The notes under the pieces are model-generated. The model worked only from the letters and a program-made list of their open reading frames with translations. It made no database searches and was not told where the DNA came from. Source: Mariluticola halotolerans (GTDB taxonomy: Bacteria; Pseudomonadota; Alphaproteobacteria; Rhizobiales; Devosiaceae). From it: 64,000 bases of DNA. Within the stretch, counting starts at the first letter, position 1, and each line of letters opens with the position of its first letter. The DNA is taken from NCBI RefSeq assembly GCF_021611515.1, contig NZ_CP090960.1:682001-746000 (forward strand), written 5' to 3'. The translations under genes were made by a program, and so were the position numbers. Below are positions 17,937 through 24,736 of the stretch, piece by piece.

Positions 17937-19448
17937 CTACATCGTGGCGCCGATGGACCAGGGTACAAACTCGCTGTCGCCATAGCCGAGGGCTTCGGAT
18001 TTCGTGCGTGCGCCTGAGGCTACCTCGAGAATTCTGGCAAAAATCTCGTCACCCTTTTGCTGAAGCGAGACACCCTCAAGAATATCGCCGCAATTGATAT
18101 CCATGTCTTCGGTCATCTGTTCAAACAGATAGGCATTGGACGCCAGCTTTATGGATGGCGTCGGCTTGCAGCCGAAGGCCGAGCCGCGCCCGGTGGTGAA
18201 GCACAGGACATTCGCTCCACCCGCAATCTGGCCGGTTGCCGAGACCGGGTCATATCCCGGGGTATCCATGAAAACGAGGCCTTTTTGCGTGACCGCATCG
18301 GCATAGTTGAACACGCCAGCCAGATTGGTGGATCCACCCTTGGCGGCCGCACCGAGCGATTTTTCAAGAATGGTGGTCAATCCGCCCATCTTGTTGCCCG
18401 GTGAGGGATTATTGTTCATCTCCATATCGTGCTTGGCTGTGTATTGCTCCCACCATCTGATGCGCTCGGCCAGCTGCTCGCCGACGCCCTTGTCGACTGC
18501 CCGCCGCATCAGCAGATGTTCAGCCCCGTATATCTCGGGGGTTTCGGACAGGATGGCGGTGCCCCCTTCGGCCACCAGACGATCAACCGCGATGCCCAGC
18601 GCCGGGTTGGCGGTGATGCCGGAATAGCCGTCCGATCCGCCGCATTGCAAGGCGAGCATCAGTTCCGATGCCGGTGCGGTGCTGCGGCCGACGCGATTGA
18701 CGATGGGGAGCATATCGCGAATGGCCTCAACGCCCTGCTCCACGGTGCGGCGCGTGCCGCCGGCGGCCTGGATCGTCAGGGTACGGAAAGTGGCCTCTTC
18801 CTTGATGCCGTAGAAATCCATCCATCTGGGGATCTGAAAGGCCTCGCACCCCAGCCCCACCATAAGCACACCACCGACATTGGGATTGGTGGCAAAACCC
18901 CATTGTGTGCGCTTGAGCAATTCATAGGCTTCGCCATCCACATCGAGGCCGCAGCCGGTGCCGTGAACAAGCGAGATCACGCCATCGATATTGGGGTAAT
19001 CATCGAGAATGCCCGACCGGGTGACCTGCTCGGCGATGAAGCGCGACGCGCTGGCAGAGCAATTCACCGATGTCAGCACCGCGATATAGTTGCGCGTGCC
19101 GTATTTGCCTGAGGCGCGTTTGTAGCCCTGAAAGGTTTGACGGTTTTCCGGTTCGATGTAATCGGTCGGGCGGGCGTCGACGCCGTACTGATAGTCACGG
19201 TCGAAATCGTGCAGATAGACATTGTGCTCGTGCACCCATTCGCCGGGTATGATTGCGTCACGCGCAAAGCCGATGACCTGGCCGTATTTGATAATGGGCG
19301 CGTCTTTCGCGATGGCGGCAATGGCCATTTTGTGGCCGCGCGGGATGCGTTTCCCGGCCTGCGCGTTTTCAGCAGTGTCGCCGACGGCCAGCGGCTCGAC
19401 GGCCACAACGATATTGTCTGCATCAGTCAGTTTCAGATAACGCGCCAT
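17937..19448 (-). CDS. UxaA/GarD-family sugar acid dehydratase
   Basis: A 503-residue full-length altronate/galactarate dehydratase family protein. The N-terminal SAF domain covers about residues 1-95 (RIPRGHKMAIAAIAKDAPI, YGQVIGFA), and the catalytic domain follows (YKRASGKYGTRNYIAVL, VISLVHGTGCG, LGCEAFQ, LQCGGSDGYSGITANPALG, FTTGRGSAFG). Cys residues in HGTGCG and QCGGSD are typical metal or iron ligands. The family removes water from aldonic/aldaric acids to give 2-keto-3-deoxy acids. The presence of an aldose dehydrogenase and SDR rather than uxaBC suggests the substrate is an aldonate made locally, not D-altronate from glucuronate breakdown; this is inference. Operator-like site 3 lies about 70 bp upstream. 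Confidence 0.9.
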   Translation of the reverse strand: MARYLKLTDADNIVVAVEPLAVGDTAENAQAGKRIPRGHKMAIAAIAKDAPIIKYGQVIGFARDAIIPGEWVHEHNVYLHDFDRDYQYGVDARPTDYIEPENRQTFQGYKRASGKYGTRNYIAVLTSVNCSASASRFIAEQVTRSGILDDYPNIDGVISLVHGTGCGLDVDGEAYELLKRTQWGFATNPNVGGVLMVGLGCEAFQIPRWMDFYGIKEEATFRTLTIQAAGGTRRTVEQGVEAIRDMLPIVNRVGRSTAPASELMLALQCGGSDGYSGITANPALGIAVDRLVAEGGTAILSETPEIYGAEHLLMRRAVDKGVGEQLAERIRWWEQYTAKHDMEMNNNPSPGNKMGGLTTILEKSLGAAAKGGSTNLAGVFNYADAVTQKGLVFMDTPGYDPVSATGQIAGGANVLCFTTGRGSAFGCKPTPSIKLASNAYLFEQMTEDMDINCGDILEGVSLQQKGDEIFARILEVASGARTKSEALGYGDSEFVPWSIGATM

Positions 19449-19515
19449 GGAAATGCCGACCTGCCTTTGATTGATAAAACGGGGTCACCCGCGAAAACTG
19501 TTCCGCTGGAGTCGA

Positions 19516-19545
19516 TAAAAAATATTAATATAATAGAATAACAGG
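19516..19545. promoter_or_regulatory. Putative GntR operator 3, upstream of the UxaA-family gene
   Basis: ATTAATATAATAGA repeats the core of operators 1 and 2. Read on the minus strand, a second half-site, CTGTTATT, lies eleven bases away. It is less symmetrical than operator 1 and is very AT-rich in a GC-rich genome, so it may also contain the promoter -10. Confidence 0.45.
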
Positions 19546-19652
19546 GTCAAGCAGAGCCCCCGGTAACGGGGATGTTTGTCGTGGGGTTCGGGCGCGTAGA
19601 GCTGCACGGGGTTACCCTGTGGCCCTTATCGCCTCAGATGCCGTTTGTGGAA

Positions 19653-19679
19653 TAAAAAGAAAGGCCCCAAATGGGGCCC
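19653..19679 (-). terminator. Rho-independent terminator behind tRNA-Ser
   Basis: On the minus strand a GGGCCCC-ATTT-GGGGCC stem is followed by TTTCTTTTT. It lies 20 bp after the CCA end of the tRNA. Confidence 0.88.
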
Positions 19680-19698
19680 TTGTACAGATTCAAGTCTA

Positions 19699-19788
19699 TG
19701 GCGGGTGGGGAGGGATTCGAACCCCCGAGACGCTCTCACGCCCGCCGGTTTTCAAGACCGGTGCATTCAACCACTCTGCCACCCACCC
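19699..19788 (-). tRNA. tRNA-Ser(UGA), CCA encoded
   Basis: A 90-base cloverleaf on the minus strand. Acceptor stem GGGTGGG/CCCACCC, T8-G9, D arm GCAGAGTGGTTGAATGC, anticodon loop CTTGAAA giving anticodon UGA, a long class-II variable arm (GCGTGAGAGCGT region), T loop GGTTCGAATCC, discriminator G and an encoded CCA. The long variable arm and discriminator G confirm serine identity. Confidence 0.97.
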
Positions 19789-19831
19789 GCATGGACGCTC
19801 ATTTAGCCGGTTGGCCGCTGGCTGACAAGCG

Positions 19832-20803
19832 CTAGGGCAGCAAAATTGTCGAACCTGTGGTTTGGCGTCCCTCAAGGGCGCGGTGCGCCTCTGCCGCATC
19901 CGCCAGGGCAAAGCGCTGGCCGATCTTGATGGAGAGCGTGCCCTCGCGCACCATGTCAAACAGTGTCCTGGCGCTGGCCAGCTCGACATTGCGGTCGCTG
20001 AAATAATGGGCCGTGGTGGGACGGGTGACGTAAAGCGAGCCTTTTGTGGCGAGAACGCCAAGGCTGGGCACGGCAACCGGCCCGGATGAATTGCCGAAGC
20101 TGACCATCAGGCCGCGCGGGCGCAGGCAATCAAGAGAGGCTTCAAACGTGTCCTTGCCAATCGAATCATAGACAACGTCGACACCCCTGCCCCCGGTAAT
20201 TTCGCGGACACGTTCAGCAAAATTCTCGGTGCGCAGATTGATGACATCATGGGCACCGGCGGCGCGGGCCAATGCCGCTTTTTCGTCCGAGCCGACCGTG
20301 CCGATGACATGCGCGCCAATGGATTTGGCCCATTGCACGGCCAGAAGCCCCACGCCGCCGGCTGCTGCGTGAAACAGAATGGTTTCGCCGGGCTTGACCT
20401 GCCATGTCATCGTTAGAAGATAGCAGGCTGTCAGTCCTTTAAGGGTAATAGCCGCGCCGATATCAAAGCCGATATCATCGGGCAGCGGCAGTGCCTTGGC
20501 TGCCGGGAGCAGGCGCTCTTCGGCATAGGCTCCGAGTGCCCCGTGATAGGCAATGCGGTCGCCGGGTTTGAATTCGGTAACGTCTGGCCCCACGGCGGTG
20601 ACAACCCCTGCCCCTTCCTGTCCCGGCACAAAGGGGAGCGGATTGGGATAAAGGCCTGTACGGCCATAGACATCAATGAAATTGAGGCCGATTGCCTCTT
20701 GTTTTATGGCGATTTCACCCTTGCCCGGCGCGCCTATTTCCCGCTCTTCGAGGGTGAGGACTTCCGGGCCACCAAAGGCTTTTATGCTGATGGCTTTACT
20801 CAT
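19832..20803 (-). CDS. NAD(P)H:quinone oxidoreductase, zeta-crystallin type
   Basis: A 323-residue medium-chain dehydrogenase/reductase without structural zinc cysteines. GLNFIDVYGRTGLYPNPLPF near residue 40 and FVPGQEGAGVV are the quinone reductase hallmark. HAAAGGVGLLAVQWAKSIGA near residue 145 is the NADPH fold, and the end (RALEGRQTTGSTILLP) matches QOR. It reduces quinones or electrophilic enones in the cytoplasm. Its start overlaps the terC-like gene by 4 bp, so the two are cotranscribed. Confidence 0.9.
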   Translation of the reverse strand: MSKAISIKAFGGPEVLTLEEREIGAPGKGEIAIKQEAIGLNFIDVYGRTGLYPNPLPFVPGQEGAGVVTAVGPDVTEFKPGDRIAYHGALGAYAEERLLPAAKALPLPDDIGFDIGAAITLKGLTACYLLTMTWQVKPGETILFHAAAGGVGLLAVQWAKSIGAHVIGTVGSDEKAALARAAGAHDVINLRTENFAERVREITGGRGVDVVYDSIGKDTFEASLDCLRPRGLMVSFGNSSGPVAVPSLGVLATKGSLYVTRPTTAHYFSDRNVELASARTLFDMVREGTLSIKIGQRFALADAAEAHRALEGRQTTGSTILLP

Positions 20804-21531
20804 GACTTCTGGCTCCGGGCTTTGCGGCGGGACATGGCGAAAATATTGGTGGCCTCGACCAGAACGGCAAAGGCCATGGCCGAATAGATATAACCCTTGG
20901 GAATGTGGAAGCCGAGCCCCTCGCCGACAAGCGTCACGCCGATCAACAGCAGGAAGGCCAAAGCCAGCATTTTGGTGGTCGGGTGCTTGACGATGAAGGC
21001 GGCAATGGAGCCGGAGGCGACATACATGACTGCCATGGAAATGACGACGGCGGTGATCATCACCTCAACATGCTGGGCCATGCCGATGGCCGTGACAATG
21101 GAATCGACAGAAAACACCATGTCGACAACCACGATCTGCATGATAACCGCGCCAAAAACCGCCTGTGCCTTGGCTTTCAGGTCCGCCTCGTGCGGTTCTT
21201 CAATGGTGTGGTGAATTTCATAGGTTGCCTTGTAGATAAGGAACAGGCCGCCGGCGAGAAGGATCAGGTCGCGCCAGGAGAAGGCGTGGCCAAAGGCCTC
21301 GAACAGGGGTTGCGACAAGCCGATGATCCAGGTGAGCAACAGCAGCAGCACAACACGGAAAACCAAGGCCAACGCCAGCCCCAATTGCCGTGCACGGCTG
21401 GCCAGCGGTTCGGGCAGTTTGGAGACAATGACCGAGATGAACACCACATTGTCTATGCCAAGGACAATTTCCATCAGGGTCAGGGTTGCGAGGCTGGCCC
21501 AGACGGCAGGATCCAGAAGAAGTTCGTACAT
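20800..21531 (-). CDS. TerC-family integral membrane protein
   Basis: A 243-residue multi-pass membrane protein of the TerC family. Conserved acidic motifs inside membrane segments are present: MEIVLGIDNVVFISV near residue 20 and VVDMVFSVDSIVTAIGMAQ near residue 140. TerC proteins are linked to manganese/metal export or metalation of secreted proteins, and originally to tellurite resistance; no ter genes are nearby. The start ATG 21531 (MYELLLDPAVW) has GGGAG seven bases upstream, better than an in-frame ATG 12 codons earlier. It is the first gene of a two-gene unit with the quinone oxidoreductase. Confidence 0.88.
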   Translation of the reverse strand: MYELLLDPAVWASLATLTLMEIVLGIDNVVFISVIVSKLPEPLASRARQLGLALALVFRVVLLLLLTWIIGLSQPLFEAFGHAFSWRDLILLAGGLFLIYKATYEIHHTIEEPHEADLKAKAQAVFGAVIMQIVVVDMVFSVDSIVTAIGMAQHVEVMITAVVISMAVMYVASGSIAAFIVKHPTTKMLALAFLLLIGVTLVGEGLGFHIPKGYIYSAMAFAVLVEATNIFAMSRRKARSQKS

Positions 21532-21697
21532 GTGAAGCTCCCGTTTTCGCCAGCTTTGGCGCAACATGGTTCTAGTGTGTTATTCGCTGGAAATGAAGTC
21601 CAGCCGCTTGCGTTCCCCAAATGCTGTCATCCGGGCAAAAGATTTTCGCGGGAATGTGTGAATAGCGAAGAGGTAACTCCTAAGAGCGGTTTGCTGT

Positions 21698-21719
21698 AAC
21701 TTTAGCATGTGCTAAAGTT
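21698..21719. promoter_or_regulatory. Perfect 22-bp palindrome upstream of the sulfur transporter pair
   Basis: AACTTTAGCA and TGCTAAAGTT are perfect inverted arms around TG, ending 24 bp before the ATG at 21744. PmpA/PmpB-type genes are commonly controlled by ArsR-family persulfide sensors that bind AT-rich palindromes at the promoter. No such regulator is encoded nearby. Confidence 0.6.
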
Positions 21720-21743
21720 CGGTATCTTGTTCCGGAGTTACAC

Positions 21744-22175
21744 ATGGATAGTTTTACACCTGTTACCGCGCTGATTGGCGGCGGCATGATTGGATTGGCC
21801 TCAGCCCTGTTATGGATCGGCAATGGCCGCATTGCCGGTATATCCGGTATTTTCGGGCAGCTTTTGCCGCCAGCAAAGACCGTGCTGTGGCGTCTTGTTT
21901 TCCTCGTCGCCATGATCGTGGCCGCCTTTGTTGCCGCCCGGCTGCTGCCGCAGATCGGTGCCGGTGGCGATGTGCCGGCTGAGATGGTCGGTAGTCCTTT
22001 ATGGCTGGCGGTCGCCGGCTTGCTGGTCGGGCTTGGCACCAAAATCGGCAGTGGCTGCACCTCCGGGCATGGCGTGTGCGGGCTCGCCCGCCTGTCGTTT
22101 CGCTCGCTCGTCGCTGTCGTTATCTTTTTCGGCACGGCGATTGTTACCGTTTCTCTTACGGGAGTTGTCTCATGA
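21744..22175 (+). CDS. YeeE/YedE-family sulfur transport protein (PmpA-like)
   Basis: A 143-residue membrane protein with four hydrophobic segments, corresponding to half of a YeeE/YedE (TsuA-like) transporter. The motif IGSGCTSGHGVCGLARLS near residue 105 contains the conserved Cys-Thr-Ser-Gly-His and second Cys seen in thiosulfate channels of this family. With the next gene it makes the two-part PmpA/PmpB arrangement. CGGAG lies six bases before the ATG. Its TGA overlaps the next ATG by 4 bp. The transported species (thiosulfate, sulfide or persulfide) is not known from sequence. Confidence 0.86.
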   Translation: MDSFTPVTALIGGGMIGLASALLWIGNGRIAGISGIFGQLLPPAKTVLWRLVFLVAMIVAAFVAARLLPQIGAGGDVPAEMVGSPLWLAVAGLLVGLGTKIGSGCTSGHGVCGLARLSFRSLVAVVIFFGTAIVTVSLTGVVS

Positions 22176-22657
22176 GCGTGAGTTTGAAGCCGCTTTATCT
22201 CATCAATGCGGGCATTAGTGGTGGCCTGTTCGGGGCCGGGCTTTATGTGTCGCAAATGGTGGACCCCTTGAAGGTTCTTCGGTTCCTCGATTTTGGTGCC
22301 ATGGCATCTGGCGGCTGGGATCCCAGCCTTGCTTTTGTGATTGTGGCTGCAATCGGGGTGATGTTTGTGGGGCTGCGCATAGCCGGCAAACGCGCCCGGC
22401 CCTTGCTCGACACCCAGTTCTACAAGCCCGAATCCAAACAGGTCGACCTGCCGCTTGTTGCGGGGGCTGTTCTGTTCGGTATTGGCTGGGGCATGTCCGG
22501 CATTTGCCCAGGACCGGCCATCACGCTGGTGGCGTTTATGCCGCAGAATCTGGCGATCTTTCTGATGACAATGTTTGCAGGTTCCCTGCTAGGCTCTTAC
22601 ATTAAGCCCTTGTTGCAACAAAGAGCGCCATTGCCTGATGGAACCGCCAAAATTTGA
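22172..22657 (+). CDS. YeeE/YedE-family partner protein (PmpB-like, DUF6691)
   Basis: A 161-residue membrane protein with about four hydrophobic segments, forming the second half of the transporter pair. Family signature: GWGMSGICPGPAITLVAF near residue 120, with the conserved Cys-Pro-Gly. The segment KPLYLINAGISGGLFGAGLYVSQM is the N-terminal helix. It starts in the ATGA overlap with its partner and ends 20 bases into the following UbiH-family gene, so all three are probably one transcript. Confidence 0.84.
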   Translation: MSVSLKPLYLINAGISGGLFGAGLYVSQMVDPLKVLRFLDFGAMASGGWDPSLAFVIVAAIGVMFVGLRIAGKRARPLLDTQFYKPESKQVDLPLVAGAVLFGIGWGMSGICPGPAITLVAFMPQNLAIFLMTMFAGSLLGSYIKPLLQQRAPLPDGTAKI

Positions 22658-23807
22658 TGCTGATATCGTTGTGGTCGGTGGCGGGCTTGTTGGCTTCGCC
22701 ACCGCCATTTGCGCCGCGCGGCGCGATCTGAAAATCCTGCATCTCAGCCCCCCTGCCCCAGAAGACCGGCGCACCTCGGCCCTTATGGGACCAAGCGTTG
22801 ATTTCATGCGGCGTGAGCAGCTTATTGCTGACCCGGCTGACATCGGCACCGCCCTGACCAAAATCCGTATCATTGACGCGACAGACCGCTTGTTGCGGGC
22901 GCCAGAAACGCTGTTTGACAGCGCCGAGGCGGCTTTGCCGGCCTTTGGCTGGAATTTTGCCAATCGCACGCTGATGGCCACTTTCAGCACCATTGTGGCC
23001 GGTCTCGACAATTATCTGCCTGTCGATGCCCTGTTCGAACGGTTTGAACTAAACGAGGATGGCTATCTGGTGCATACCAGCGACGGGCGCACATTCCGTT
23101 GTCGGCTTGTGGTTGGTGCGGACGGCAAGGGGTCGCCGGTGCGTGTCGCCGCAAATATTGGGGTGCACAATCACAGTTTCAATCAGTCGGCGCTTGTCTG
23201 TGACCTGACGCTCTCGCGGCCGCTTGAGGGTACATCGGTTGAATTTCACTATCCCAATGGACCGTTCACACTGGTGCCGGCGGGAGATGACCGCGCCAAT
23301 CTGGTGTGGATCGATTCTGCACCGGTATTGCAGGCGGCAAAGGACGGCGGCGAAACATCACTCCTCGCGGCGATCAATGCCCAGTCAAAACACCTGTTCG
23401 GCGAGATCAGCCTCGCAAGTCCGGGTTTCGTGTTTCCCCTTGCCACGCTGACCGCAGAAATTGCCGGGCGCGATGGCATTGTGCTGGCGGGTGAAGCGGC
23501 GCATGCCTTTCCCCCCATCGGCGCACAGGGGCTTAATCTGGGTCTGCGTGATGTGGCTGACCTGATGGCGAGCATTGAAGATGCCGGTGCCATCGATGCG
23601 GATTGGCCCAACCGTGTCAGCCAGACCTATGCTCGCCGCCGTGAAGGCGATCTCAAGCGCACAGGATCGATGGTGGATGCGCTGTTCCGCTCTTTGCTGA
23701 CCGACATGCTGCCGGCCCAGGCCGCGCGTGCTGGCGGGCTTTGGGCGCTGAAACTGCTGCCGTCGCTGCGGCGGCGCGCCTTTTCAATGGGCATGGGCGA
23801 ACATTAA
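22638..23807 (+). CDS. UbiH/VisC-family FAD-dependent hydroxylase
   Basis: A 389-residue flavoprotein monooxygenase of the UbiH/UbiF/UbiL group. VVGGGLVGFATAICAAR near the N-terminus binds the FAD adenine; VGADGKGSPVR near residue 155 is the conserved middle motif; and IVLAGEAAHAFPPIGAQGLN near residue 285 binds FAD ribityl phosphate. Such enzymes hydroxylate the ubiquinone ring; which position cannot be told from sequence. The start overlaps the sulfur-transport gene by 20 bp, an unusual partnership that may reflect readthrough rather than shared function. Confidence 0.87.
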   Translation: MEPPKFDADIVVVGGGLVGFATAICAARRDLKILHLSPPAPEDRRTSALMGPSVDFMRREQLIADPADIGTALTKIRIIDATDRLLRAPETLFDSAEAALPAFGWNFANRTLMATFSTIVAGLDNYLPVDALFERFELNEDGYLVHTSDGRTFRCRLVVGADGKGSPVRVAANIGVHNHSFNQSALVCDLTLSRPLEGTSVEFHYPNGPFTLVPAGDDRANLVWIDSAPVLQAAKDGGETSLLAAINAQSKHLFGEISLASPGFVFPLATLTAEIAGRDGIVLAGEAAHAFPPIGAQGLNLGLRDVADLMASIEDAGAIDADWPNRVSQTYARRREGDLKRTGSMVDALFRSLLTDMLPAQAARAGGLWALKLLPSLRRRAFSMGMGEH

Positions 23808-23843
23808 AGCCCTGCCAGTTTAGCTAACGACAGGCCTAACGCT

Positions 23844-23886
23844 TAAAAAAAGCGGCCCCGATGTGAAATCGGGGCCGCTTTTTATT
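23844..23886. terminator. Bidirectional terminator between the UbiH-family and ialB-like genes
   Basis: A 13-bp perfect stem (AAGCGGCCCCGAT / ATCGGGGCCGCTT) is flanked by seven A's on the left and TTTTTATTT on the right, so it works in both directions for the two convergent genes. Confidence 0.92.
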
Positions 23887-23932
23887 TGTTTGCACCATGC
23901 CCCTTCAACCCTGAAGGGACATGTCAGCGAGA

Positions 23933-24625
23933 TTACTGCGCTGCGGGTGCTTCCGCAGGCGCTGCGTCTTCGCCGGATTTTTCGCGACGGATCTGCTCGG
24001 CGCGGTCCTGCAGAACCTGCTCAAGTGCGTTGGCACCGGAGGTTTCATTGCGGAACTGGTCGAATGTCAGCGCTGTGTCGGAATCATAAACCGAGGTGAA
24101 GCCTGCCAGGGTGATGTTGACCACAAGGTCCTTGTTCTGGCGATTCTTTGCCGTCAGCTTGAGGGTTGCGCCCTTTTTGAGGCTGTTGACATAGGCTTCG
24201 TTGATGACGAGCTGGGTGGAGCAGGACTGCGGATCGCATAGCATGTACGGCACGCGCACCGGTTTGCCGCCGTCAATCTGCCAGGTCAGGCCGAAAGGCA
24301 GCAATACGCCGAGCGGCACAGCGGCCACGGCGAGAAGACGGCTTTCCTGGCCGGGATCGTCACGCAGAAGGAAGGAACCGACGAACTGGCCTTGAGTCAA
24401 AACGACCTGACGCATGATGCAGGCCTTGCGGCCATCTTCCAGCGGATCACAGACTTTGAGCCAATTGTCTTCGGGGGCCACTGCATCTGCCTGAGCATTG
24501 GCATCTGCCGGCGCGGCTTCGGTTGCGGGGGTGTCGGTTGCTGCGTCCTGCGCCACTGCCAAAAGGGGATTGAGCAAGAGACCGGTGGCTGTAAGACCAG
24601 CAATCAGCACTTTTTTGAAGGTCAT
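23933..24625 (-). CDS. Invasion-associated locus B (IalB) family protein
   Basis: About 230 residues with a signal peptide (VLIAGLTATGLLLNPLLAVA) and a low-complexity Ala/Asp/Thr linker (residues 28-50), then the IalB domain. WLKVCDP, ACIMRQVVL and LCDPQSCSTQLVINEAYV hold four cysteines that probably form disulfides in the periplasm. The end is Glu/Ala-rich. IalB was first linked to erythrocyte invasion in Bartonella but is widespread in free-living alphaproteobacteria. Met 24625 is preceded by GGGA; a Met four codons earlier (24637) is also possible. Confidence 0.85.
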   Translation of the reverse strand: MTFKKVLIAGLTATGLLLNPLLAVAQDAATDTPATEAAPADANAQADAVAPEDNWLKVCDPLEDGRKACIMRQVVLTQGQFVGSFLLRDDPGQESRLLAVAAVPLGVLLPFGLTWQIDGGKPVRVPYMLCDPQSCSTQLVINEAYVNSLKKGATLKLTAKNRQNKDLVVNITLAGFTSVYDSDTALTFDQFRNETSGANALEQVLQDRAEQIRREKSGEDAAPAEAPAAQ

Positions 24626-24689
24626 AGAATTTCCCATTGTGAAACAAGGCGACGGGGCACCGCCGATGTAATTACGCTAACGCTCTTCA

Positions 24690-24728
24690 AAGCGGCAAAT
24701 CGGGCAATAACATGACCGTTTGCCGTTT
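24690..24728. terminator. Weak hairpin after mfd
   Basis: AAGCGGCAAA and TTTGCCGTTT form a ten-pair stem with one G-T pair and a 19-base loop in the gap between mfd and the ialB-like gene. There is no T run, so terminator function is doubtful. Confidence 0.3.
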
Positions 24729-24736
24729 CCAAATCA

